Shown here: positions 45,236 to 57,506 of the stretch, one piece after another
Layout: the number at the start of each line of letters is the position of its first letter
Numbering within the stretch: the first letter of the stretch is position 1
Source of the DNA: Vesta saturnalis
Taxonomy: Eukaryota > Arthropoda > Insecta > Coleoptera > Lampyridae
Reading direction: 5' to 3'
DNA: 64,000 nucleotides
Assembly (NCBI GenBank): GCA_036346205.1
Contig: JARFJB010000653.1
Location: forward strand, 1-64,000
Made by a program: the position numbers and the translations under genes
The notes under the pieces: generated by a model
Databases searched by the model: none
The model's input: the letters and a program-made list of their open reading frames with translations, nothing else
Told to the model about the DNA's origin: nothing

Positions 45236-47530
45236 CCGTAGTAATTGACGTCGGTTTTTTTTGGTGCAGTGTTCTTTTGGAATTGACACATTTGTTTATA
45301 ACTGGTGAAAGTAACCTTTCTTGTCGAGATCAGGACCTTGAATGTAAAAAGGTAAATACAAAATACATGATTTAATACAGAAAAGATGGGAATTTAGTTA
45401 TGCTTACATTTTGTTAATAATAACTTTTGTTCATCAATGGAACCATAGAAAAAGACTAAAAGAGTGAAGATACCATCTGAATATTCAATTATAGTTAACA
45501 GTGTGCTATACATCAAGGGAGAAAATTAATGACCCTTTCGTGATGCAATTTGGACAATGAAAGTAGATATCAAGAGATACAACGCAGTAACGAAGAATGG
45601 CATTCCCTTGTAGAGATGTATATACTATTTTTTCACTCACATTTATGCGACATTTAAGAGATTTAGTAGTGTTCCTCAATAATCCAATTAGTAGAGAATG
45701 AAACTTATGTCGTGGCAATTAGTAAATAAGGATGCAAACAGATCATTAATTCCCTAGGAAAATAAGTTTTAGACCACTTTTTAGGCCACAGAAATAGATT
45801 TTTACTATGTCTAGTACAAAAAAGCTGTCATTATAACAATTAAGGTACTAAACATGAAAAATCTGCTTATTAAGCACCGTTTCATTTTTATACACGTTAA
45901 AGGGTATTTATCAGTAAACAAAAAGCTTATCAGTGTGTACAAGTCATGGAAAACTAAAGAAATATAGAATATACTGTAGTATATACTCAGAATTCTATCT
46001 TTAAAAACCAATTTAATAGAAATCCCAACTGTTTTCTTTTTTAAAGAGATAAACGTCCATTTTTCAGGAACTTGGTGTTTTGATATGTTAAAAAAGTTGA
46101 GATACATAAACATAATCGATAAATGGTCTGAAATGGACACAGCGGAGTTTACAGCCAAAACGACTACAGTTATGATGATCATAGAACATAATAAAATTCT
46201 TGCTGACCCAGTAATATTGCTACACGATAGCCCCGATTTGTTCCCACAGCGGCGTAGTTTGGATTTAGTAAGAACACTAATCAATGAACTCGTATATTGC
46301 AATTTCTAAAGAAATTGCAGACAAATCTTTCTTTACTACATAATTTTACTTTAGTTATTTTTGTGTTTTCAATTAGAAAAGATTTAAATAGATGCGCAGT
46401 ATAAAAAATATATAATGGAAACATCAAAGAATTTGAAATATGGGGAGTAACGAACCGCTTATGATGGTCAGTCGTAGACATAATACGTTCAGAGAGCAAA
46501 CTCAGCAACTTACACTCAATGAAAATAAATGGTCGTTTTTGGAAACAAGGATTTCCCTCATTTCCAACAAATATACACGGCATAAAGGTAAATTTTATAT
46601 CTAACTGAGCTGGTACATTCTGTGATATGACATTGACCTTGTTTTGTATAATTTTGTAAATTCCACATTTATATGTTTGAAACAAATTACATTCCACATA
46701 AAAAATGAAACAATCAGAATTATGACACTAGAGTATTATCAATTTTGGAAACAAAGAGAAGCATTCTCACGAGTAAATACAAACATCTTATTTTAATAGA
46801 TACTAATTTGTATGTAAATACGTAAACCAAATGAAAAGAAACATTTATGTTTACATATGGAAACATATCTTTCTTTTATGTAATGAAATACCTTTTACTG
46901 GGAAGAAAATATGTTGATTGAGGATACTTAATCTAACGAGAAAGGAATTCTATAAAAAGATTTATTATTTATTTAAAGGAATGTACCTTTTTCCAAACTG
47001 AAAAGGAAAGTACTTAAAGCAGGACACATATTCGCGGTTTTATTTGTATTTTCTTGTATTTCTATTACAATTTTTGGCAAGAGTAGTATAGAACTTGTTT
47101 TATTAAAGAGAGATTGTAGTGTAAGGGATGCCTAAAAATATTACTTTGTTTATTTGTTAACGCATTGCAATATAAACGGGAAGTATCGAAAGCTTTGTAA
47201 TATGTGGAATAATCGAATCTAGAAAATTTTTGTCTTTTTATTGAAACCAAAGCTTACCTAGTTTTTAGTTTCCTGTTGCGATTCTGTTTTAATTTTTGCA
47301 TTCTCACGTTTATTGAAAAATTGTAATTGTTTTTATTTAACACAATCGGATATGGCAAGTCACATTCGGAAAGACAGGAAATACTGAAAAAGTTAAAAAT
47401 AGTGATTAGCCAAGCGTCAGTTTAAATATAAAATGAACAAGGGGACATCTTTTCACAGGTATAGATGTGCGTACCAATGTAACATGGATTAAAACAAAAT
47501 GCGCGTACTTCGTTAAACAGAGATAGCGTT
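45236..47530. other. Stretch without recognised genes
   Basis: No homologous frame. A minus-strand frame at 45811-46302 (163 codons) is hydrophobic and rich in Ile/Leu/Phe/Ser, as expected from AT-rich DNA. A second minus frame (46281-46697) abuts it. Neither shows a family motif, signal peptide plus repeated membrane pattern, or splice-site framework that would support a gene. Confidence 0.5.
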
Positions 47531-50165
47531 AAAATATTAAGGTATGTAAGCCGCTTCAGGTAAATAAAAACACCTTAGGGTAGATACACTGTACCGATCC
47601 TGTTTCACTTTTGTCACTTTTGCAAGGCAACACCCCCAGAAAAGTGCATTGACCGACCTCCAGTGGTTCCGTTTCCCAAATACAGATAGACGTTTCCCAA
47701 AACAGAAGAGCCGTTTTCCAAAACAGGGATCTGTTACCCAACACAGATAACCGCTTCCCCACCATTTCAAAGCCGCACCTCTGAGAAAAGAAGAAAGGCG
47801 ATCGATTGTTCAAGTAATTCTTGGCTGAGTCAGGATCATAATTCCTAGAAATCACCTGTAGGGATATCAAATAGATTCTCAATGGCTAAAATGTATTGGT
47901 ATCAATTTTCAAGGTCATAAGTCCTAGAAATCAACCTCCAGGGGTATTTCAATACATGTCCAGTAAAGGTATATAGGAGGATGCTCTTCAAAGTCACGTA
48001 TACTATAGGATCCACATTCCCGTTTTCACTTAGTAATTTATTATGGAAAACCCGCTGCATTAGGTCAAGGTCACGTACAGTTTCCCTACATATTCTTCAA
48101 GGTCACACCTCTGAGAAACAAAATTTCAAGAACAAAGGCTATGCATTGTTCAAGAAATTCTGGCCGGGTCAGGGTCATAATTCCTAAAAATCACCTGCAC
48201 GGGGTATTCAAATAGACTTTTCAAGGTGTGTGGGATTATACTTGTCAGGGCCAGGTCACCAAACTGGTTGAGACCATGTGTCGAGAAATGTTCAACGTTA
48301 CATTTAGTAGCATTCTTAATCAATGACGTCTCGTGTAAATAGAATTTTGATGCTCAAAGGTGATAAAGTCAAGCTATTCAAGATTCTTTTATTGGCTCTA
48401 TGTCTGAATATACAGCATCAAGGTCAATGAAGTCGTAGGTTGGTTCTAGATTAATTTGTCAAGGTCACGTTAATTTTGCCCAAGTCAAGATTATGTGTTA
48501 ATCCTTAGAAATTAGTGGCCACCTGTAGAGGTATCCTGATCTTATTCGGTAGTGATACAAGGGTCAAACTTCTACGAAGCAATTCTAGCATCGCTCCGAG
48601 GTAAAAGTTTATTCTTAGAATTGTCACAGAGGGTACGAGTGATCCTGGAGGGTAACGTCCTTTTGGCCGAAAATGGTCACCAAGCAATTCCCGATTTAGT
48701 CAAGGACATGTGTGAGATCAATTCCCAAGGGTAACCGTAGGGGTATTCTTAGAATGGGTCAAGTTTATAAAAGCTGTGAGTCATCCATAAAAATTTTTCA
48801 CTTTTGAAGGGAAATTTTCGAGGTCACCAAACAATTCTTAGAATTTAGTCGAGTCAGGATAACGTGTTAATTCCTAGAAATCGATTTTCAAGTTCACCTG
48901 CTCATTGCTAAATGGAATCAATTTTCGAGGTCACCTGAAGGAGAAATTTTTAGAAATTTAACGGTTCGCAGAATAGGTGTTTGTTGAAGAAAGAGTGTTG
49001 TCTATGCTAAAAGGTAGGTCAAGGGTTCCTGTATTGGGACTCTTCAAGGTCAAATAGCAAAATAAGCATGACTTTTCCTCCACCATATAAATTTCAAGGT
49101 CACACCTCTGAGATATCTAAAAATAGGATTTTCTTATATAAATCACAGTGTGTTGAGATCAGTCGGTTAGTATCTTGTCCAACATGGAATTAGCAGGGTT
49201 AAACCGAAGCACCTATTGCAAACTCTGTATAAATGTATATGACCTAGAGATATCGAAAAATATAAAGTTATTAATGTGACAGTAATTAATATGAAGTATG
49301 GTGAACGTATAGTGTTGGAAGCGGAAGACTTTAAATGTGCGCTTTTGCGAGTATTTCAAAGAAGAAAATCGAATTGAAGAATTTAAAACGCTGCTAAATA
49401 CAAGCGATGTGTTCATGAGTAGTCTGGGTACAGTCGGAAAGCAACAAACATAACATTTAGTATCCTCAACCATATGTAAACATGCTTTAACTAGAATCAT
49501 TTCATATTTATTGCTGGAATAGGAAAAATGACATAATATACAGAGTGTTCGCGTCAAAGGGAAACATGCATTGGATTGCGTGGTTTAAGGAAAGTTCATT
49601 CAAGATATTATAAATGTTAAGTATAATATTAATTCACATAATACTGCATGGAAATATTGCACTATCACCATGCTTATCTAATGTATAGAATTTACTAAAA
49701 TTAAAGTTTTTGTGATCACAATTCAGATATACCCCACCCTAACCATCTCGGTCAAAAATTTTAGCATTCCTTGAAGGTTAAATTCTTGAAAACAGAAAAT
49801 AAGCGTTCCCATTGCTCAATTCTAACAATAGAATCAGCTCTGGGAAACTAGAAGAGCTAGAAAATGGTTGTTTGTAATAATAAAGAAATATCAGATAATA
49901 AAAAGATGAGGTGGTTTCCCCGAGAACCGGATCCGGTCCTCAAAGATGGATAACAGTTTCCCAAAACAGGGGAGCCGTCACCCAACACAGCTAACCGTTT
50001 CAAAGTCAAATAGCTCATATCGTAGCTCAGGAAGTAGATTTCACCAGCTGCCCCCACCATTTGCTTTAAATTTCAAGGTCACACCATATTACAATTCCGA
50101 GAAAACTAAAAATAGAACTTTCAAGGTCCCGATCCCATCCGATCTTTTCCGTATTTTAACCTTGA
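47531..50165 (+). repeat. Degenerate repeat field with TCAAGGTCA units
   Basis: Dispersed, partly tandem copies of a pattern like CAAGGTCA + AATTCTTAGAAATC + ACCTGTAGGGGTAT. Exact TCAAGGTCA starts at 47909, 48065, 48097, 48418, 48459, 49044, 49094 and 50073, all on the plus strand. A second short motif, GTTTCCCAAAACAG, recurs at about 47655-47765 and 49955-50010. Related units occur at 62.0-62.5 and 63.5 kb. No gene was found inside. Confidence 0.7.
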
Positions 50166-50289
50166 ACGCAATTTATGCATCTGTATAAGGAGAGTGCAAT
50201 CGTAATGAATAATTTTATGGTAAACCTGAAGTGCTGTGAAGAACAATTAGATATTAGTTAAAGTTATAAATAGATGTCTGACACTTGTT

Positions 50290-50401
50290 AGTAGTTATAA
50301 GTTAGATACGGGATCACGCTACAGAGAGGGTGGTTGTAATAGTTGATGTACAGGGATTCAAAATGGAAACGCATGTATTTATACCCAAAGAGCTAGCAAT
50401 A
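50290..50401 (+). pseudogene. Unknown protein family copy 1, upstream piece
   Basis: Plus strand reads VVIVDVQGFKMETHVFIPKE then LAI, ending at the TA where a TIR element is inserted; the rest resumes at 51642. From memory, many arthropod genomes carry a multicopy family with VDVQGFK ... FIPKELAI ... FKPPFPW ... YVKG. Its function is not known to me. The start was not found. Confidence 0.5.
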
Positions 50402-50442
50402 TACAGGGTCCGCCAATAGTGCGTGGTCGAAGCTTTATGAGT

Positions 50443-50649
50443 TTATACAATATCGTTTTCAAAATTATTTATTGCAGGATGGTGTGGGATCTTTCGGGTT
50501 ACAATTAGAAAATATTTTCTAATTTCTCTTGGTTGTCTTCGATCAGGATAACGCTGCCCGTAGATTCGACGGGCCAATAAACAATTTTTGTTTGATTCTC
50601 CAAGCACAAATATCATGTCAACTAATTCATTTTGCAAAAAATTACTCAT
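50443..50649 (-). pseudogene. Transposase N-terminal fragment (DUF4817-like HTH)
   Basis: 68 codons from 50649: NELVDMIFVLGESNKNCLLA and RRIYGQRYPDRRQP match the N-terminal DNA-binding domain of DUF4817-type transposases. The same pattern as YLEMYPERRQPHE in the element at 42 kb. The frame ends inside the TIR. Confidence 0.72.
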
Positions 50650-50869
50650 TATAATTCTTAAATAAACGTATTACGTATATGATGTTCGTAAAGTTAAGCG
50701 TCAAACATTCACACTGCAATAAAGTAATTAACTCAGTTACGTTTGAACATACACGCGAAATGACAAAACAGATACTATTGCTGAATTTTGTTTCTAATAT
50801 TCTTTTGTTTTCATAGCTTGATGTGATTTAAACAATTATACATACATGTGTAAACCTACGAAAATCGAC

Positions 50870-51202
50870 AAATTCAGTAAAAAAGCTGGATTATCAAAAA
50901 ACGGCAAAAAATAAATACTAACAATGTTATATCAAAAAAATTGTAATTAAATTTCCTATCTATCAATGTAACACAATGTATACCTTTCCATTTAAATAAA
51001 TCAAGTTATCTATGATTAAAACTCTTACACTTTGCAAATTCAGTAAAAAAGCTGGATTATCAAAAAACGGCAATACATAAATACCAACTATGTTATATCA
51101 AAAAAAATGTAATTAAATTTCCTATCTAACAATGTAAAACAATGCATACCTTTCCATTTAAAAAAATCAAGTTATCTATGATTGAAAATCTTAAACTTTG
51201 CA
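50870..51202. repeat. Tandem repeat, period about 166 bp, two copies
   Basis: AATTCAGTAAAAAAGCTGG recurs at 50871 and 51037; copies end in CTATGATTRAAA and CTTTGCA. Located in the core of the TIR element. Confidence 0.85.
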
Positions 51203-51641
51203 TTACGATATCTCGAAAATTAAAAAAGATAATATTACTATTTTTACGATTTTATGTAGCACAGTCTATCACTAATCAACCATTAAAATTTTAGTGTTAC
51301 ACATTTCTCAGTACGGTTGTTACAATTTTTCTTTTCAACCTCTAAATTTTCAAAAAATTGAATGCAGCGCCTAAATTGCGCGTTTAAGATACCTCATATA
51401 GTGAATAAAATGCCCTTAAAATTAACCAGGGAATCCAAATTTATAATAATATACGGTATGTTCCATTTAAAAAAATATAACTTTGTGTTGTAATACCCTG
51501 TATACGAGTAGTAATTTTTGCGAAAATATTTTCTAATTGTAACCCGAAAGATCCCACACAATCCTGCAATAAATAATTTTGAAAACGATATTGTATACAC
51601 TCATAAATCTTCGTCCACGCACTATTGGCGGACCCTGTATA

Positions 51642-51890
51642 ATGGAAATCAAGTTGCCCATTTTGTGTTCAAACCACCATTTCCGTGGCACGTCTTGTTT
51701 ATGAAACTTCAACGACAAACCATCTAGTTAATCAATAATAATCACTGCATCAAATGGGGATCTGGATATACATCTACACATCTCTTTCCACATATACTTA
51801 GTGAAATAATATCGGTTACAGATGATGTGTACGTTAAAGGGCGAAAAAAGCCGATTGCATTCGACAGTAAGTTATAGAAATTTAAGATCA
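51642..51890 (+). pseudogene. Unknown protein family copy 1, downstream piece
   Basis: Continues after the insertion: VAHFVFKPPFPWHVLFMKLQ, a stop, LINNNHCIKWGSGY, TDDVYVKGRKKP. The same blocks in the same order occur in copy 2 at 62.87-63.22 kb (HYVFKPPFPW, NWLIHNHH, YVKG). One frame offset lies at the insertion point. Confidence 0.55.
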
Positions 51891-52500
51891 ACCAGCTTTA
51901 CCCAAAATGTAAGAAACTTGTTTTTTTCATACACAAACCACTTCTAATTGTGCTTTGACGAATGTATACTTTTTATACAATACAATTTCAGTAAAAGGTT
52001 TATGAAATTGTGTGCTGATAGGGGTTACAAGTAAAGGGGAAAAGTTGGTAATATTTACAATAAAATACAATTATATATTATTTTAAGTGTACTATTTCAT
52101 GTAAAGCCTCCTCTGCAAACTATTTCTATGGATATATCCCACCCTATCCATCTAGGGAAACAATGTTAAGGAAACAAGTCAAATTTTAGCATTCCTTGGA
52201 GGTAAAATTTTGGAAATAGGAAATAATCGTTCCTATTACTCAATTCCAACAATAGAATCAGTTCGTGGAAACAAGAGGATTGTTGTGTATGCTAAACGTA
52301 TATCGAGATCCCTATATTGGCTAGATATTGTGCTTACTAAGACTAAGTGGTGGCTAAATTGAGTCAACATTTGCCCGAATTCTTAGAAATCTGGAAATAG
52401 GTCAAGAAAAGCTAAATAATCTGCTTAAATCGCCTACCTTTAGAGGTAGCTGTTCCAATAGATGCTGATATAAGTGAACAGGGTTATCGCTCAGGGGTAG
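51891..52500. other. Stretch without recognised features
   Basis: AT-rich; no supported gene. Confidence 0.5.
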
Positions 52501-53194
52501 TTTTTAGCAAATTCTAAACCGTTTTCGATGAGAATGACTTTTTGTCTCTGAAAAAGCTGGATAGAAAGCAGTAAGTATGGAGGAGTGGGCGACTGGAGAC
52601 GTTAATAAAGCAAGTAAAACTCGATTTGGAGTGTTATACAATGAAAGTAGAAAATGATGAAGCTGTGTAGCGTATGTAGTAAAGGTCAAGAAGTGCGCGG
52701 GACCTATAGTTTTGGAAACGGAACTGTATAATTAAAAATATTTGTGTGCTGTTTTTGCATATAGGTTAAAGGGGCGTACACAGTGTAATAACTTTAAACA
52801 ATTTTCTGGTTTTTCGGGGTATTCTATCCAGTTCTTTATTGGCTTGCAACATTTAGGTGTGGCGTGTCTAGCATTTAATCAGTTTCTCCGATTTTCAGTT
52901 GGGGTCAGTGTGCCCCCATTAAGATTAAAGGAATTACTGCATGCAATGGGTTTTCAGATAAAGTGGTTATGAATATAGTTAGGAGACAAACACATAGGAT
53001 GAGGGTTAAGAAACGTAACTACATTAGGTAACGCTAGAGAACAAATAGAAACAAAGTATGTAAAGTTACCAAACTATCCTGCTTATACAAAAGGTCTACC
53101 TAAAATCTTTCCAAAATTAATTTGAAAACAATTACTACTTCAGATAATAGTTTGCAAACTGTTTTAGGCAATACAAAAGATAAAGTAGTAAGCA

Positions 53195-53516
53195 GGATAA
53201 ATCGGGAATTTATAAGATTAATTGTAAAAATTATGGACAAATATATGTGGGGCAAACTAAACGACCTATCAAAATTCGCTTTAAAGAACATTTAGCTCAT
53301 ATAAAATACAATCGTTGGGACAAGTCTGCCGTAGCCCTAACACGTGTTTGATAAATATCATGTAGTAGATGAGGTATTGTTAACCAAACATGTTAGTAAT
53401 AAGCACGAACTTGATTGTAATGAAAGTATAGAGATCTTCAAAAACAAACAAATTCTAATGAATAATGATGATCAAGAACCTATAGGCTACTCAAAATTTT
53501 CACTTTCACCAGATTA
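53195..53516 (+). pseudogene. GIY-YIG endonuclease remnant of Penelope-like element 2
   Basis: SGIYKINCKNYGQIYVGQTK then RPIKIRFKEHLAHI shows the GIY ... YVGxT ... R ... EH core of the GIY-YIG nuclease that Penelope-like elements use for target cleavage. Continues with ESIEIFKNKQILMN. One frame break near 53340. Confidence 0.78.
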
Positions 53517-53569
53517 GCAACGAAGCGTTACTCGCTGATGGTATATATGTTAGAAATTTTCTTTAGTCC

Positions 53570-53615
53570 GCCCTAGTCGACCGCTGATGATGATAGCGTA
53601 GCTATCAAAACGCGT
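53570..53615 (+). ncRNA. Hammerhead-like motif in the tail of Penelope-like element 2
   Basis: CTGATGA (53584-53590), stem TGATAGC/GCTATCA (53591-53597 with 53601-53607), then AAACGCG. Same arrangement as the motif at 61.9 kb with different stem bases, but the conserved G before AAA is A here. Confidence 0.4.
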
Positions 53616-53875
53616 TTTGTGTTTTTTAATTTTGTGTGGTACGTGGGTGTATTTTGTTTGTTACTGATCCTGCCACAGTTCCAGTGTTCCAGATTTTTCA
53701 TACAAATATGGATTTAAACTTAAAATTTTGCTACTAGATTTTACACTAGTTCCTTTTATTAAACAGCTGTACTCTAAAGGGAAACATTCCTTCTGTACAA
53801 CCTTTATTAAACTATACTTACTATGTAAGCTACAATTCTAATAATATGTGTAACCTTTGAAAATTTATTTACCTA

Positions 53876-55000
53876 AATATTTAGATAATTTTCTGTTTGA
53901 ATTATCAATGTGGTATAACGTAATTCTGGTATCTCAGTATCCATAAGATTGTAATTAAGTTTCAAATTATAGGTAATCAACTTCAGAAATTTAGGACCTA
54001 CCCACCATAAATTGTTTAATTGTTTTACGATAGCAAAATTGTTGAGTCTAGCCAATATCTTTTTATAAAATTGATTTCTAAACCATCGGTAACTTTTTTG
54101 CTAATTCACCTAGAAGCACTGCCACGCATAATTGTAATCTAGGTAAGGGGATACGCGTGATTTTGCGACTAGTCACTTCATATAAATACTACCGGATAAG
54201 TTTACACATCGAATGTAATTACAAGCCCCAAACGCTGGTTCATATTCAATAGGTAAGTCGTTACGAAAAACCTTCCATTTTGATTATAATTTCTCCGGAC
54301 TTATTTTGTCCCATTTTAATTTTAGCACCCAACGTTGTTGTATTATAAATTTTGCAATTATAATAACTGATCCTAACACACCTAATGCGTTAAACATTTG
54401 ACATATTGTAGATAACACAATTCTTTTTGTTACATTATGAAATAAAAGTTATGGTTAATTGAATATTAAATAATATCGTCATTAGGGTTCCAAAAAATAC
54501 CTAAAATCTTATTTTGTTCCTTCGCACCTATTCGTAAAATACCTTGATTTAATTCTTTATTTACTTCAAACATTTTCAGTATTGAGTTATTATTGATCAA
54601 CCATTTGCGTAATTCAAACCCAGCGTTTGATAAAATTCTGGATAAATCTTTTTGTATTTCAAGAGCATCATTTACGGATTCTACTCCACATAAAAATCAT
54701 TTAGCATGATTTTACTTATTCCGGATTACTTTTCTTTAGACCCGTTTGCTATTTCTACCAGACATTTGTCCGCCATAAGAGGTGCAGACGAAGTACCATA
54801 AGCCAATGTTTTTAATTAAAAACACCTAATACTATCCGACCTGTCCAAAATTTTTTTTGAAATTTAGTTTGTTCATCACTCATTAAAATTTGACGGTAGG
54901 TCTTAGATATGTCTTCCGTCATCACAAGTGTATCTTATCTAGCTTCCTAAATCGAGCTGATATCCTAAAAAGATCTTGCTGAAGTTTGCGACCTACGTAT
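53876..55000 (-). mobile_element. BEL/Pao LTR retrotransposon relic (pol fragment)
   Basis: Minus strand, many frame breaks. From the 5' side: LAYGTSSAPLMADKCLVE (RT core style of BEL/Pao), LNDFYVE where the catalytic YVDD should be, GFELRKWLINNN, then ITRIPLPRLQLCVAVLLG (RNase H-like start, IPRLELxAAxL) and LNNLWWVGPKFLKLITY plus DTEIPELR (region before integrase). No LTRs located. The catalytic Asp pair is lost and the copy is dead. Confidence 0.7.
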
Positions 55001-56440
55001 TAGACTCGATTTAATGAAATCCATTAAGTTAGAATACAGATGCCTATTAACCTCTGTTTTTTATAAAGTTTTAAACGTCTGCTTGACATAGATTATGGTT
55101 TTTGCGTTTATAATGTTGCCTATTTTCGTAATGAAATTTTTATAGAAGAGGTTGCATTATTCTAAAAATATGTTATTAAAATTAATTTATTTCTTTTAAT
55201 TTCCATTTTGTAGTTGGAAGGTCGTGTGGTGTTCCACACCAGATACTTTTAAAATAACTATGCAACCTCTTTTTTACGTTCATAACGAAAACAGGCAACA
55301 TTGTAAACAATAATGTATGTAAGAATGACGCTTAAAACTTCATGTCAGATAGAGAGTAAAGGACATAAATACATGTTAACCCCAAAAAAAAAAAATCCAA
55401 AACCGTCCGCTTCTATAAAATATTGATAATACAGCTTCAGCATTTTCAATCATATTTGTTTAATTTTTACATTTATTTCGCTTTACATTAAAAAACTTTA
55501 TAAAGAGAATTTATATAAAATAATATTTTCTTTAAAAAAACGGTTACATCTTTTCTTATAAATTTTATCGTTATTCAGATGATAGAAAAACTTGAAGTAA
55601 CACTTAAATTCAACCATAGGAATTTTTTTTCCGCTGAATCACGCGTCACATCAAAAAAGTGCATAGAACATTATTAATCGATATGTTTAAGGTTTATATC
55701 CAGATATTTGTATATCTTTGAAATATGCAGCTGTTTGAGAAATATTTGATAAACACCAAAAACTGCTCCTAACATTGTAACAAAACTAAACTAGCAAGTA
55801 AAAAACTATAATTTAGTAAGAAATTGAAAGATTACGGTCTAGCTAAGTCGTAATACCTAAGAAAATGTTTTCGTGGTTATGATGTAAACAAAAATGAAAC
55901 TAAATTGAAAAGGCTATAAGAGCGTCACCGTTCGTGTAAGGCTAAAAAATATTTCAAATAATTACCAAGGGAAACTGACGATCATGTAAATGTTTTACTT
56001 GTCCATTTTCCGGAATTCGCAAAAAAATAATGGAAATCTCCTCATTATGGTCGCATTATTCCATGATAAAGGTATTGTTAAGCGTCAAAAAATGTTGATG
56101 TGACGAAATATTTGAAGCTGCGTGTTTTCTCAAGAAGAAAATGGAAGGGTGTACACCAAACAAATCAAAGGTTTAACTAAGGAACAGTTTGATAAGTAGA
56201 GACAAAGGTAAAGATTACCATGCTTTACTTTTCAGTGAGTTTTAAATTGCCTACATATTCAGATTACTTTATTATTTGGTGTGTCTCGAGCATGTAGTAA
56301 TCACTATAGAATTTAATTCTGTACCGGATTACACAAAAGTAAGTAGTATTGAGTAACTGCAATTTTAATTCCAATCAAGTACTGCATTGCCATAACCTAG
56401 CTTTTACAAAAGTAATAAATATTGTATTTGTTCTTAACAG
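55001..56440. other. Stretch without recognised features
   Basis: AT-rich, no supported gene or repeat. Confidence 0.5.
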
Positions 56441-56442
56441 AA

Positions 56443-56731
56443 AACTCCATAACAACTTCAAAAAGCACGGAAAGACGTAAAATGCAGAAGGAACAAGAAG
56501 CTCTCAAAAGAAAAACAACAGAGAATGGCAACTGGCGGTGGCGTTATTAAAGCACCAGCTAACGGTGATGTAGTCGATGGCATCTTATATTGTGTAGACA
56601 TTGAAATCAAAGATGTTATTGATATTGACGAGCCTATATTAAGTATAAATTATGCTTTGATGGAAAATAATTTAGTACCGATTGAGATCAGTGAAGGTAA
56701 GGAAACGAAAATTTTAAATAAGGCTATTTAA
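56443..56731 (+). pseudogene. Harbinger Myb/SANT-like (naif-type) protein, C-terminal part
   Basis: An acceptor-like TTCTTAACAG precedes NNFKKARKD-type basic sequence (one frame break), then MATGGGVIKAPANGDVVDGI and DVIDIDEPILSINYALM to the stop at 56731. A basic stretch followed by TGGG is the pattern at the end of the Myb-like domain that helps the Harbinger transposase enter the nucleus and bind ends. The Myb helices would lie in upstream exons that I could not identify. Confidence 0.5.
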
Positions 56732-56819
56732 TTTACACCCGTTTAAAGTATAATTAATCAGAATAACAATAATCGAAGAACAAATTGAAATGGAAATACT
56801 TAAATTCCGACTAATGTAA

Positions 56820-57506
56820 TAATTTGTATTCTTTTACGAAGTTTATGAATCTTAATTTCGCTGCACTGCCATTGAATATTCGGCTATCATGTGCAGAACA
56901 TGGCCATCTAATTACGATGTCACATATTTCATGGTTTGGGCCACAGACAACCTGAACATTTAGAGGCATCCAGCCTTTTCTATTACAAAAGGTTTAAGCT
57001 GTAGGCCCCCCAGGATTGCATATGTATCTCATCAATGCACCCTACTACACCTGGGAAGTGAGCAATTTCATAAAATCTATTTCTGTTTCGAGCAATTAGT
57101 AGTAGTTGTCGGTCAATTATAAAAAAAAAAAAAACATTCACATAAATGATACATTCTCCGAAAACTTAAATAAAATATTACCTGATAACTTCTAGTGGCA
57201 TAAACTCTTAAGGCCATGCAAAGTTTTATGATTGGTGGGATTGGTAGTCCACGATTTGATTTTCTATTATTTAGTGGATACACCATCGGCAATAGCACTG
57301 TTTGAATTGTGTCTCTGCAGAAGCGATATCTCTGGTACAGTTCGTTATTTGTATACGGATTAGCATTATCTCGTAGCACTTGCCTGAAATGAATACAAAA
57401 TGTACCTACATTACAAAAATTTTACTGTTAATTTTACTTACCGCGGAATAGGCAAATAGGCTACATCATCTTCGATATATTGGATAAACTCATATAGATC
57501 AGCCAT
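56820..57506 (-). pseudogene. HARBI1-like transposase, with introns
   Basis: Exon 1 from ATG 57506: MADLYEFIQYIEDDVAYLPI. A 58-bp intron (57384-57441, GTAAGT...TTTCAG). Exon 2 57182-57383: QVLRDNANPYTNNELYQRYR, PPIIKLCMALRVYATRSYQ, followed by GTAATATTT (likely donor). Further down come FYEIAHFPGVVGCIDEIHM (first catalytic Asp) and WPCSAHDSRIFNGSAAK (second Asp region), with frame shifts between. The order and motifs match HARBI1/PIF transposases. The final acidic residue was not found. Confidence 0.8.

Larger units (their letters stand above)
50402..51639 (-). mobile_element. Non-autonomous TIR transposon (1,238 bp) with DUF4817-type ORF relic
   Basis: About 118-bp TIRs at both ends, starting TACAGGGTCCGCCAATAGTG and about 95% identical, flanked by TA duplications (50400-50401 and 51640-51641). 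The left TIR and the bases after it hold a minus frame. Internally there is a tandem repeat (50870-51202). The element lacks the catalytic domain, so it would need a transposase in trans. Confidence 0.9.
52501..53640 (+). mobile_element. Penelope-like element 2 (decayed, 3' part)
   Basis: Plus strand: a possible upstream part (FLSLKKLDRKQ near 52540), then YPAYTKGLPKIFPKL, LGNTKDKVV, the GIY-YIG domain, and a tail with CTGATGA-stem-AAACG (53584-53611). Frames are broken throughout. The RT palm is not recognisable. Confidence 0.7.
56441..57506. mobile_element. PIF/Harbinger transposon
   Basis: A plus-strand Myb/naif-like ORF end (56443-56731) and a minus-strand HARBI1-like transposase (57506 to about 56820) face each other tail to tail, the two-gene set of PIF/Harbinger elements. 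TIRs and the 3-bp target duplication were not located. Confidence 0.75.

Noticed and set aside
45811..46302. 163-codon hydrophobic frame as an insect chemoreceptor
   Set aside because: Hydrophobicity follows from AT-rich composition; no TYxxxxxQF-type or other receptor motif and no supporting exons.
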